Of a DNA stretch of 64,000 bases, positions 44,606 to 53,439 are shown in pieces. How positions within the stretch are numbered: the first letter of the stretch is position 1; every line of letters begins with the position of its first letter. This stretch comes from BD2-11 sp965221785 (GTDB lineage Bacteria > Gemmatimonadota > Gemmatimonadetes > Longimicrobiales > Gaopeijiaceae): the NCBI GenBank assembly GCA_965221785.1, contig CBDCSR010000002.1, positions 310,001 through 374,000 of the forward strand, in the 5' to 3' direction. Both the position numbers and the translations under genes were made by a program. The notes under the pieces were generated by a model. It was not told the origin of the DNA, did no database searches, and saw nothing but the letters and a program-made list of their open reading frames with translations.

Positions 44606-47600
44606 TCAGGGAAGTCCCGCGAAGGCTCCCGCGTTGTACACGAACTGGCCCCAGAAGCCGATCTGGAACTGGGTCGAACCCAGTCGCTGGCCGATGTTCG
44701 ACTGACGGTTGGTGTAGCTTGCCTGAAAGCCGACCTGCAGCTCGGAAACGACGGTGTCCAGCGTGAGGTTGAAGGTGGCGTTGCTCTGGTCCACGAAGGG
44801 CACGCACTCGTCGTTGCCGGAGGTGATGCGACAGTCGCTCTGCCCGGCCTGATTGTAGCGCAGCGACGCCTGGATCGGCCGTTCCAGCCGCGCTCCCAGC
44901 TCTCCCGGAGGCGTGAAGCTGCCGCTCATGGTGAAGACGTGGGTGTTTCGGCGGCGGCGGGTGTCGCCCGTGGGATCGGTGCCTTCGCCGCGGGTCATGG
45001 TCGTCCGGTAACTGGACGAAAAGCCGCCGCCCCAGCGCACCGACACGTCGAGCGGGATGGTTGCGTCCTCCTGCAGCCGCTGCTGCTGGGTTCCCGTACC
45101 GAAGGAGAGTCGGCGGGTGTCGACGCGGTATCCCGAGTTCACGGTGAGGCGCTCGACCACCGGTTGCATGAAGGACGGCAACGGAACCGAGGACGCCCTC
45201 AGGACGATGTTGGGCCAGCTGCGGGTATTCGCCGCGCGGTCGCTGCGCGTGTCGAAGGTGGCGATGTCGGTGATCGAATAGTCCACGCTCGCGGTGATTC
45301 CCGGGACGAGCGTGACCCCCGAACTCGTGGCCCAGCCGTTCCGGTCCACGAGGGTGGCCGCAGTGGCTCCGTCCACCACCCGGAACCCGTCGAGGTCGCT
45401 CAACCCGAATTGATACCGCACATCCGGGTCCAGCACCTCGCGGTTGAAGCGCGAGGTGATGCCGTCCTGCCAGTTGACCGTGAGGGGCGAGAGCGCCCCG
45501 GCCAGACGGCGGATCGTCCCATGGCGAGGAGCGTCGGACACGCCCGGCCTGGGAGGGCCGCCCCGGGCCAGCGTCCCCGGGTCGAAAGTGACGGAAGCGC
45601 TCGCGCTCCGCTGTCCGCCCACGTTGCGCTGCAGGTCGCGCAGCGTGTCCGCCTCCACCACCTGGCGCCGCACCAGGGTGGCGTTGCGGTCGGAACTGTA
45701 GGTGGTCGTCCAGGTCAGCGTCCACTGCAGCCAGTCGGCGGGCCGGGGTCCCCAGCGCATGTTGGTGCGAAGCCGGCGATTGGTCTCCCACCCCAGATCG
45801 ACACCTCCCGGTGACCACCGCTCCCGCGCCAGCAGCGGTCGCACCGCCGGATCCCTGACCGCGAGTTCGGGAGCCAGCAGATCGCGGGTGGAGGTGAAGT
45901 CGCTGGTTGCGGTCACGGACTGAAACGGCCGGAAGATGATGCGCGCATCCGTGTCCACGCCTCTCCGGGGAGACAGGGTGCGGGTCGCGGTGGAGTCGCC
46001 GGGCAGGCGCAGGATCTGCTCGTAGCGAAAGGTCTGGTTGCGCTGGTTGGCGTAGGACGCCCCGAACCCGATCCGCTCCGGGCTCCAGCGCAGGCGGCTC
46101 GACAGCACCCGCTCTTCCAGCGATTCCGGGAGCAGAGCACGCACCACCTCCCCGAGGAAGCCCGGGACGACCGGCAGGGTGCGCGGCTCCAGCGCCCGGT
46201 CGTAGCCCACTCGCGCGTCCATCACCCGCGAATCCGACTCCGAGGTCGCGGTCCCCGACTGCGACGACGAGTACCCCGCGCGCGCGCTCAGCCCGTCCAG
46301 GAAAATCGCAGCCAACGGGTTGCTGGAGGGCGTCCGCTTGCGGAACGACAGCCCGACGCGGGTTCGGTCGAAGGCGACCTTGCGCAGTCCATCGAGCCGG
46401 TCGGCGCGGATATCGCTCCTCAGCAGGAAAGTGGGATCCTGGCCGGAGGTGGTATGCGACACGGTCAGCGGCAGCTCGATTCCCCAGGAAGCGGGTGTGA
46501 AGCGGCTCAGCTGCAGCGTCGAGTTCGCCGTCCACTGCTGGTCGCGCTGGTAGCTGGGATCGCCTTCCAGCTGGCGGAACAGGGCGCCCCGGTCGGAGAG
46601 CGAGATGCGCGTCGTCATGACGTCGGACGCGTTCAGGTCCACGTTCAGGTGGCTGGCGAGTCCGCGGTCGGTGACGGCCCTGAAGAGACGGAAATCATTG
46701 ATCCACACCTCGCCGTCGTCGGGGAAGTCGCCCTCGTTCCAGACGCCCAGGGAGAGCTCGCGCACCTGCGAGAGATTGGGGGCGCGCGCCCGGTCCTGAA
46801 GCACCACGGCGTAGGTCGAGTCGGCGCTCCACACCACCAGCGCCGGCGCGCCCGCGGTCGGCGGATCCTCGATCAGCCGCTGCTCCGCCTCGCTGCGCAA
46901 TTCGAGCCAGCGGTCGAAGTCCACCAGAATCTCCGGGAGCCAGTCCTCGGCCCGAGTCCCGTCGGGATCCACAGCTGGTTCCAGCGGTGTCCGGTAGAGA
47001 TAGAAGTTGTCCTCGTCGCTCCCGACCTTCAGGAAGAAATACGTGGGGCGGTCCATCCCCCAATCGCCCCGGCGCGCGAGTGCCCAGATGCGCGCCTGCC
47101 TGTAGGTGAGGAAGTTCCTGGGACGCTGGGGAAAGCGGTGATAGACCTCCGTCCTCTCCCCGGGAGGAAGCCCCCTGTAGGTGATGCCCAGCGCCTTCTC
47201 GCTGAACTCCACTCCCTGGGCCCCCAGGGCGCTGGCGGGATCGTCGAGCTGTTCCACCACGCCCGGCGGCGGATGGTAGGCGGCGCCCACCTCCACCGCG
47301 CCCACCGGGCTGACCTCGATGGCGCCGCCGGTTCCCGGCTCGTCTCCCGCCATTCCGGTGAGCACCCCCTCGCCCGCGCGCTTTACCCAGCGCGACCCCA
47401 CCAGGCGCATGCGCGCCAGCACGGCAGCTCCCTCGCCGTTGCCGGTGATCGTGAGACGCAGGTGCTTGACGGCGCGGAAATCCCCGTCGGTGAAGATCCC
47501 GCCCGGATTGATCGCCTCCGGTCCGCGCAACGGAATCCTGTAGAGGCGGAATTGGGTTCCGGTCTCGATGGTGTCGCGCACCAAGTAGGAGGAGGATCCG

Positions 47601-50600
47601 TCGAGCTCCACCAGGTAGCGCATGTAGCGCTCGTCGACGTCCAGATGGCCGTCCCCGTCCAGGTCTTCGGAGTCCGGACGTCCGTTGCCCCGGGTGCAGT
47701 TGACCCTGGGGTCGCCGACGCGGTAGACCACCGCCCTCGTCGCCAGGCACGCCTCGTCCCACAGCCCGCGCTGGTCGAGCTGGTCGTTCCAGATCTCGCC
47801 CTGGCGCGGGTCGGCTTCCTGGTCGAGCGCACCCAGCCCCCAGGCGATGCCGCCCTCGCGGGTTCCGCCGGTCAGCCCGTTCCGGTCCACGAACAGCGCA
47901 TCCTCGCTCACCGTCCCCAGGTCGAAGACGAGAGTGAGCTCCTCGCCCCCCGCGATGTACAGGTCGAGAAACTCGGTACGGGTCAGGTCGAGGCCGGTGC
48001 TCGCGAGATTGGCGGTGATCGAGCGCCAGCGCCTGCGGTCGAACCGTCCCCCGGCGGCACCGTCGCCGACCCCGAACGTGAGCAGCAGCCCGGGCTCGCG
48101 GAACTCGTTGCCCGCAAAGTTGATCTGCCGGTCGATGTCGTTGCGGGGGAGAAAGCCCTCGAAGACGCCCGTGCTGTCCCCGCTCGCCCCCTCCGTGATC
48201 CAGGTATGCTGCCACTGGAGGGAGGCGATGTCGCCCGCCCCGAGTTCCGGCGGAAGGGCCTCGAGCGCGCCGTCGCGGAACTGCGGCGCGCTTCCCAGCC
48301 GCCAGCCCGTGCTCAGGCTGGAGAGCGGCAGGTCGCTCGTGGAATCGAAGTCGTGCAGGTAGACGTCGCCCTCGGTGTTCGGGCTCGGCAGGGAGAGCGC
48401 CATCTCCCCGTTCACGCTCAGCCGCGAGACTCCCGAGTGCGCCAGTCCCGGGATCCGGTCCAGCGCCCGATCCAGCGCCGGCAGCTCCAGGTCCATGCGC
48501 CCGTTCAGGCCGCCCAGCACGATCGAAGCCGGCTCTACGCCCAGCTGAGGCCGACGCAGGAGCCCCCTCTCGCGCTGGTACAGCCCCAGGAAGTTGAGTT
48601 CGCCCGCATCCCCGAGCGCATAGCTGGCGTTCATGCCGAAGACCGAGGTCGGAGCGATCTGAAAGAGGGCCTGCTGCTCCCAGGTGGCGCGCAGGTCCGC
48701 CTCCGGGTCGGTGGCGAAGAGGTTCTCCGCGTCGAGCAGCTGCACCTGCCCCATGTCGTAGTCGATGACGTAGTCGTCGCGCGCTACCAGCGCGCGGTCT
48801 CCGAAGAAGAGCCGCTCGCTGCCGTCGCGGATGCCGAGCGCACCCAGCGAGAAGGACGAGATGAGCCCCTCGCTGCGCACGCGGAAGGGAATCGTGAGCC
48901 AGTAGAGCCCGGCGTTGTCACGCTCGTAGGGATCGACCGCGTCGTAGATCTCCGGGTTGGCGTCCCCCGCAAGGATCTCGGAGGTCTCCTCGGCGGAGAG
49001 CCCCACCGAGTATATCGGCGGTGGCTCGGCGAAGGGCCTGAGGGTCGGGAAGATGATGAACGTGCCCGAAACCGCGGGCTGCTCCTCGAAATCGTCGGCG
49101 GCGGGCTTGTAGACGTAGGCGCGGTCGATGACGTCGACGGGAGATTCTTCGTCGAGCCCGAGCAGCTTCAGATAGGTGATGTCCTCCCCGGCGAGGCCGC
49201 GGGTGAAGGTCCTCCCCGCGCTCAGCTCGCCGACGGAGATGTCGAGGGAGACCGACGGGATCTCAACGTCGTTCGAGCCCGACACCCGGTAGACCTGGTG
49301 CATCTCCAGGTCCCAGGTCGGCCGGCCCGGCTGGTGGTTGGGCTCCGAGGCGCGCAGCAGCGAGAGGCGCGGCCGTCCACCCTCGTTGTGAATGCGCTCC
49401 GGGTTGTAGTCGCCGATGGTGTCGCCGGCCGCGGTGACATAGGTCACCGCCAGCATTTCGTCGCGGCGCAGCGGGCTCCGGAGCGCGATCCAGAGGCCGC
49501 TCGGGTGAACGAAGTGGTCGACGCCCGCCTGCAGGTAGCGGAACCACCCGGATTCCGTCACCGTGTCGTCCCCGAGCGTAGCCGAGGCGTCGGCCTGGAT
49601 GTAGCCCTCCACCTGCTGGCGGGTGACGGGGTCGTTCTCGAAGCGGTAGAGCTGAATCGGTTCCGCCCCGGGGATGGCGGAGGATGGCACCGTGCTGGGA
49701 TCCGCCCCGAGGACGTCGATGTGCGGGTAGTCGAAGAGGTTGCGCGGGTCGGCGAGGAAGAAGAACTGGCCGCGCACGTAGTCGGCGTTGTCGACCACGA
49801 TGGTGTCCTCCTGGACGAAGGCGCGGTCGGTGCCCGCCCCCGCCAGGCGGAACTCCCGCGACGACAGGTCGCCCCGCTGTTGCGCGAACACGGTCTCGAA
49901 GTCCACCGGGCCCACCTGGCCGGTGGCCCGCAGCCCGAAATTGCCGGCCGGAATGCCCTCGGTGAGGAAGCGCGAATCGGGCAGCCCGAAGGTCACGTCC
50001 CCGACCTCGACGCCCTGAAGAATCTCGTCCTCCACGCCCTGATAGAAGACGTTGATGTTGTTGGTGGCCGAGAACTCGCGGGTCTGGTCGTAGTCGACAT
50101 TCACCACGATCCGCTCCGAGATCGTGCCCCCCATCTGGACGCCGAACTGGAGCTCGGGCACGAGCCGGGGCAGGAGTCCCGGCTGGCACCCCAGCTGGAC
50201 GCCGGCATCGCACGGACGGAAGCGCGTCCAGTCGCCCCCGAACTCGCCCCTGCCCCGGATGCGTACGTCCAGGTCCCGGAACTCGATCGGCCCGGCCCCG
50301 GGGATGACGGCGGCCTCCGGCTCGGGAGGGAGTTCGGGGAGGAAGCCCACCGGGCCGGCATCCGCCGGGTCCGCTTCCGCGGAGGGGCGGGTGATGCGGC
50401 CCGCGAGCACTGCGCCCGGCCGCAGGAGGGACGCGGCGCCGGGGCCCGGTTGCCCGAGCACGGAGGGCCGGAACCATGGCGAGCCCGCGCCCGGCACGGG
50501 ATCGAAGGCGACCGGGAAGAGCAGCGGGACGCGCGCCAGCCCGAGGGGGACCAGCACCGGCGGGGCGAGGGGCGCGGAAGCGAGGGAGGGCGGCGGCGGG

Positions 50601-50770
50601 AAGAGCCCCCGCCATTCCACCGCACCCGGGCCGGGAGCGGCTTGCGGGGCGGCCGCCGCCGGGGTGACGAGCCCGAACGCCGGAAGCATCGCGGCCACCC
50701 GCCACGCCACCCCGGCGGGACCACGCGCACGCTGCCGGTGTACGGTGCGAGTCGAGGGAGGCTCGCTCAA
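44606..50770 (-). CDS. sprA: SprA-like giant outer-membrane protein (T9SS translocon homologue)
   Basis: At about 2,054 residues this is the largest gene in the window. The length, signal peptide (AWRVAAMLPAFGLVTPAAAAPQA), early segments such as FRDLDVRIRGRGEFGGDWTRF and EIVDVSRQ-like SERIVVNVDYDQTREFSATNNINVFYQG, the long series of paired beta-strands and the C-terminal aromatic end (FQIGFWGQFVYNAGAFAGLP) match SprA, the roughly 36-strand barrel that forms the type IX secretion translocon in Bacteroidota. Similar proteins are annotated as SprA in Gemmatimonadota. Starts are uncertain: TTG 50770 is used, but GTG 50710, just before the signal peptide, would leave more promoter space from lptF. 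No other T9SS gene is in the window. Confidence 0.87.
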   Translation of the reverse strand: MSEPPSTRTVHRQRARGPAGVAWRVAAMLPAFGLVTPAAAAPQAAPGPGAVEWRGLFPPPPSLASAPLAPPVLVPLGLARVPLLFPVAFDPVPGAGSPWFRPSVLGQPGPGAASLLRPGAVLAGRITRPSAEADPADAGPVGFLPELPPEPEAAVIPGAGPIEFRDLDVRIRGRGEFGGDWTRFRPCDAGVQLGCQPGLLPRLVPELQFGVQMGGTISERIVVNVDYDQTREFSATNNINVFYQGVEDEILQGVEVGDVTFGLPDSRFLTEGIPAGNFGLRATGQVGPVDFETVFAQQRGDLSSREFRLAGAGTDRAFVQEDTIVVDNADYVRGQFFFLADPRNLFDYPHIDVLGADPSTVPSSAIPGAEPIQLYRFENDPVTRQQVEGYIQADASATLGDDTVTESGWFRYLQAGVDHFVHPSGLWIALRSPLRRDEMLAVTYVTAAGDTIGDYNPERIHNEGGRPRLSLLRASEPNHQPGRPTWDLEMHQVYRVSGSNDVEIPSVSLDISVGELSAGRTFTRGLAGEDITYLKLLGLDEESPVDVIDRAYVYKPAADDFEEQPAVSGTFIIFPTLRPFAEPPPIYSVGLSAEETSEILAGDANPEIYDAVDPYERDNAGLYWLTIPFRVRSEGLISSFSLGALGIRDGSERLFFGDRALVARDDYVIDYDMGQVQLLDAENLFATDPEADLRATWEQQALFQIAPTSVFGMNASYALGDAGELNFLGLYQRERGLLRRPQLGVEPASIVLGGLNGRMDLELPALDRALDRIPGLAHSGVSRLSVNGEMALSLPSPNTEGDVYLHDFDSTSDLPLSSLSTGWRLGSAPQFRDGALEALPPELGAGDIASLQWQHTWITEGASGDSTGVFEGFLPRNDIDRQINFAGNEFREPGLLLTFGVGDGAAGGRFDRRRWRSITANLASTGLDLTRTEFLDLYIAGGEELTLVFDLGTVSEDALFVDRNGLTGGTREGGIAWGLGALDQEADPRQGEIWNDQLDQRGLWDEACLATRAVVYRVGDPRVNCTRGNGRPDSEDLDGDGHLDVDERYMRYLVELDGSSSYLVRDTIETGTQFRLYRIPLRGPEAINPGGIFTDGDFRAVKHLRLTITGNGEGAAVLARMRLVGSRWVKRAGEGVLTGMAGDEPGTGGAIEVSPVGAVEVGAAYHPPPGVVEQLDDPASALGAQGVEFSEKALGITYRGLPPGERTEVYHRFPQRPRNFLTYRQARIWALARRGDWGMDRPTYFFLKVGSDEDNFYLYRTPLEPAVDPDGTRAEDWLPEILVDFDRWLELRSEAEQRLIEDPPTAGAPALVVWSADSTYAVVLQDRARAPNLSQVRELSLGVWNEGDFPDDGEVWINDFRLFRAVTDRGLASHLNVDLNASDVMTTRISLSDRGALFRQLEGDPSYQRDQQWTANSTLQLSRFTPASWGIELPLTVSHTTSGQDPTFLLRSDIRADRLDGLRKVAFDRTRVGLSFRKRTPSSNPLAAIFLDGLSARAGYSSSQSGTATSESDSRVMDARVGYDRALEPRTLPVVPGFLGEVVRALLPESLEERVLSSRLRWSPERIGFGASYANQRNQTFRYEQILRLPGDSTATRTLSPRRGVDTDARIIFRPFQSVTATSDFTSTRDLLAPELAVRDPAVRPLLARERWSPGGVDLGWETNRRLRTNMRWGPRPADWLQWTLTWTTTYSSDRNATLVRRQVVEADTLRDLQRNVGGQRSASASVTFDPGTLARGGPPRPGVSDAPRHGTIRRLAGALSPLTVNWQDGITSRFNREVLDPDVRYQFGLSDLDGFRVVDGATAATLVDRNGWATSSGVTLVPGITASVDYSITDIATFDTRSDRAANTRSWPNIVLRASSVPLPSFMQPVVERLTVNSGYRVDTRRLSFGTGTQQQRLQEDATIPLDVSVRWGGGFSSSYRTTMTRGEGTDPTGDTRRRRNTHVFTMSGSFTPPGELGARLERPIQASLRYNQAGQSDCRITSGNDECVPFVDQSNATFNLTLDTVVSELQVGFQASYTNRQSNIGQRLGSTQFQIGFWGQFVYNAGAFAGLP

Positions 50771-50794
50771 CGCCCAACCCGCAACCGGCTACGG

Positions 50795-52252
50795 ATGAAC
50801 ATTCTCACGCGCCATCTGATCCGGGCGCACGTGGCGCCGTTCTTTTTCTCGCTCACCGTGCTCACCGGCCTCTTCTTTCTCAACCTGGTCGCCCTGCGGA
50901 TGGGCGCGCTCATGGGCAAGGGACTCCCGTGGCAGGTTTATTCCGAGTTCATGCTTCTCTCGCTCCCCCACACGCTCGCGCTCACCATCCCCATGTCGGT
51001 GCTGGTTGCCGTGCTCTACGCCTTCTCGGAGCTGGCGGAAGCGAACGAGATCACCGCGATGTCCGCGGGCGGCGTGCGTCCCGCCAGGATTCTGGTTCCC
51101 ATGCTCGCGGCGGGCACGGTCACGGCCGCCGTGGTCTTCCTGCTGCACGACCGGGTGCTCCCGGAGTCCAATCATCGTCTCAAGAACCTCATGGTCGACG
51201 TGCAGGGAAAGAGCCCCACGTTCCGCCTGCGCGAGCAGGTGATCAACGAGATTCAGGCCGTGAACGGCGCTACCCGCTACTTCCTGCAGGCGCACAGCAT
51301 CGACCCGCTTACCAATGAGCTCGAGGATGTCACCATCTTCGACGTTAGCGAATACGACCAATATCGCACCATCTATGCCGACCGGGGCACGATGGCGTTC
51401 GACGAGAGCGGCACCGATCTCTTTCTGACCCTCTTCGACGGCAATGCCTACGAGGTGAGCGACGTCCGTCCGTCCGGCTTCCGGCAGCTGGCCTTCGCCC
51501 GCCAGATCATCCCGATGCGCGGTGTCGCGGACGTGCTGGAGCGCAGCGACAGCGAGCAGCGCGGCGACCGGGAGATGTCTACGGCCATGCTGGCGGAGGA
51601 GGTGCGCAAGGCCCGCGAAGAGCTGGCTGAAGTGCGGCGCGCGAGCCTGGGGCGTTCCCGTGGCGCGCTGCGCGAAGCCCTGGGACTGGAGGCGGTGGAA
51701 GGCGAGGAGATCGACGATCTGCTGCCTCCCGGAGCGCTGGAGAGCCAGCGCCGCATCATCGGCGACCTGGGCCTGATCCCGCCGGACCAGCTCACGGAGG
51801 CGGTCACCGCCAACCTGCGCACCAACGCCGTGCGCGCGGAGGGACTGCTGCTCAATGTGAACCGCTACCGGGTGGAGTGGCACAAGAAGTGGGCGATCGC
51901 CACCGCCTGCTTCATCTTCGTGCTCGTGGGCGCCCCGCTCGCGATTCGCTTCCCCCGGGGCGGGCTCGGTACCGTGATCGTGCTCTCCGGCGCCATCTTC
52001 GCCATCTACTGGACGACCCTGATCGGAGGAGAATCGCTCGCCGACAGGGGCCGCCTGGAGCCGAACGTCGCGATGTGGATCGCCAACGCCGTCTTCCTGG
52101 CGGCGGGCATCGGGCTGGCCTCGCGCATGGGACGCGCCGTCTCCGCGCCACGGGATTCGGGCCACGGCGGCATCCGGCAGCTGCTGGCAAACCGGGTGAG
52201 GCGTCCCCGCCGGGCGGGCGCGGGCGTGGCGGAAGGAACCGCGGACGCATGA
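50795..52252 (+). CDS. lptF: LptF/LptG-family LPS transport permease (LptF-like)
   Basis: This is a transmembrane subunit of the LptB2FG exporter that takes lipopolysaccharide from the inner membrane to the outer membrane. The 485-residue protein has the family layout: N-terminal helices (NILTRHLIRAHVAPFFFSLTVLTGLFFLNL and ELAEANEITAMSAGGVRPARIL, the coupling helix), a periplasmic beta-jellyroll domain and C-terminal helices. It is about 120 residues longer than typical LptF because of an insert (about 245-345) of acidic and basic helices (MLAEEVRKAREELAEVRRAS) before the last helices. ATG 50795 lies 24 nt from the sprA TTG. It overlaps lptG in the ATGA arrangement. Confidence 0.88.
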   Translation: MNILTRHLIRAHVAPFFFSLTVLTGLFFLNLVALRMGALMGKGLPWQVYSEFMLLSLPHTLALTIPMSVLVAVLYAFSELAEANEITAMSAGGVRPARILVPMLAAGTVTAAVVFLLHDRVLPESNHRLKNLMVDVQGKSPTFRLREQVINEIQAVNGATRYFLQAHSIDPLTNELEDVTIFDVSEYDQYRTIYADRGTMAFDESGTDLFLTLFDGNAYEVSDVRPSGFRQLAFARQIIPMRGVADVLERSDSEQRGDREMSTAMLAEEVRKAREELAEVRRASLGRSRGALREALGLEAVEGEEIDDLLPPGALESQRRIIGDLGLIPPDQLTEAVTANLRTNAVRAEGLLLNVNRYRVEWHKKWAIATACFIFVLVGAPLAIRFPRGGLGTVIVLSGAIFAIYWTTLIGGESLADRGRLEPNVAMWIANAVFLAAGIGLASRMGRAVSAPRDSGHGGIRQLLANRVRRPRRAGAGVAEGTADA

Positions 52253-53361
52253 GGCTCCTCGACCGGCTGGTCGCGACCAGCTTCCTCCGCATCTTCGTGG
52301 CCTTCGTGGCCGCCGTGCCGCTCCTGTTCGTGGTCGGCGACCTCACCGAGAACATCGACGAGTACCTCGACCGCGGGCTGCCCATGGTGGAGGTTTTCCG
52401 GGCCTACGGATTCCAGATGCTCCAGTTCGTCTTCTGGTCCTTTCCGATGGCGACGCTGATCGCAGCCGTCTTCACCATTCACGCCATGACCGTGCATCGG
52501 GAGATCGTGGCCGCCAAGGCGGGCGGCATCTCCTTCCATCGGCTCACGGTGCCGATGCTGGCCCTCGGCGTCGCGCTCGCCGGGGTGTCGTTCTACATCA
52601 GCGACATCGTTCCCCGCGCCAATCGTGCCGCCTTCGACATCCTCGAGGAACGCAACTTCAGCCGGGACTGGCGCATCAACTTCGTGTACCAGACCGAGGA
52701 GGGGCACAGCCTTTCGGTGCGCCGCCTGACCGTATTGGCCGGGGAGCTGCAGGACGTGGTGCTGGAACACCGCCCGGTCACCGCGGCGCCGGGCACGGGA
52801 CCGTCACTGCACGCGGTTGCCGACCGCGCGTACTTCAACGACGAATCGGGCTGGACCTTCAGCGACGGGTACGTGCGACGCCTGCTCCCGGATGCCCGCG
52901 AACAGACCTATCAGTTCGGCAGCATGAAGACGCGCGGGTTCTCGGAACGGCCCGACGAGCTGCTCGAGGCGTCCCGCTCCGGCAACCGCATGTCCGACGC
53001 CCAGAACGACCGCCTGGCCCAGATGACGCGCGCGGACATCGATCGGCAGGTGGGGATCATCGAGCGCAGCGGAGGAAGCGCCGCCGAGTACCTCGTCGAG
53101 CGCGAACAGCGCGGCGCGCTCGCGCTCGCCACCTTCATCATGGTCCTCTTCGGGCTGCCCCTGGGGACGTCGTCCCAGCGCGGGAGCGCAGCCTACGGCG
53201 CCGGAGCATCGATCGCCTCCATCACCCTGTACCTGATCCTCTTCCGGGTTCTGGGGGCTGCGGCGGGCGCGGGCGTCCTCTCGCCTGTCATCGCCGCCTG
53301 GACTCCGAACGCCGTGTTCCTGGCGATGGGCGCCTTTCTGATGGTTCGCGTACGAACGTAG
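52249..53361 (+). CDS. lptG: LptF/LptG-family LPS transport permease (LptG-like)
   Basis: The 370-residue partner of LptF begins MRLLDRLVATSFLRIFVAFVAAVPLLFVVGDLTENIDEYLDRG. It keeps the coupling helix (HREIVAAKAGGISFHRLTVPMLALG), the periplasmic domain and the C-terminal segment with FIMVLFGLPLGTSSQRGS. The length is close to E. coli LptG (360). Its ATG overlaps the lptF stop by 4 nt, so the two are co-translated as the heterodimer requires. LptF and LptG are assigned by gene order; their sequences alone do not separate them. A strong inverted repeat follows the stop. Confidence 0.88.
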   Translation: MRLLDRLVATSFLRIFVAFVAAVPLLFVVGDLTENIDEYLDRGLPMVEVFRAYGFQMLQFVFWSFPMATLIAAVFTIHAMTVHREIVAAKAGGISFHRLTVPMLALGVALAGVSFYISDIVPRANRAAFDILEERNFSRDWRINFVYQTEEGHSLSVRRLTVLAGELQDVVLEHRPVTAAPGTGPSLHAVADRAYFNDESGWTFSDGYVRRLLPDAREQTYQFGSMKTRGFSERPDELLEASRSGNRMSDAQNDRLAQMTRADIDRQVGIIERSGGSAAEYLVEREQRGALALATFIMVLFGLPLGTSSQRGSAAYGAGASIASITLYLILFRVLGAAAGAGVLSPVIAAWTPNAVFLAMGAFLMVRVRT

Positions 53362-53368
53362 AGAAAGC

Positions 53369-53400
53369 AGCCCCGGAAGGGTTGGGTCCCTCCCGGGGCT
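53369..53400. terminator. Bidirectional terminator-like hairpin
   Basis: AGCCCCGGAAGGG and CCCTCCCGGGGCT form a 13-bp stem with one wobble or mismatch and a 6-nt loop, located between two convergent genes. On the minus strand it is followed by GCTTTCTC, a T-rich run suited to ending the LVIVD-protein transcript. On the plus strand no T run follows, so termination of lptFG there is less certain. Confidence 0.6.
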
Positions 53401-53439
53401 GGCGGATGTGCGTTCAGGCCGCAAACGGGCCCGGCCGAT

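Noticed and set aside
46454..50794. Over 4 kb of open frame on the plus strand opposite sprA, continuous with lptF
   Set aside because: It is antisense to a convincing sprA gene and its product is Arg/His/Gly-rich with no domain. Long antisense frames are expected at this GC content. Only the part from ATG 50795 is real.
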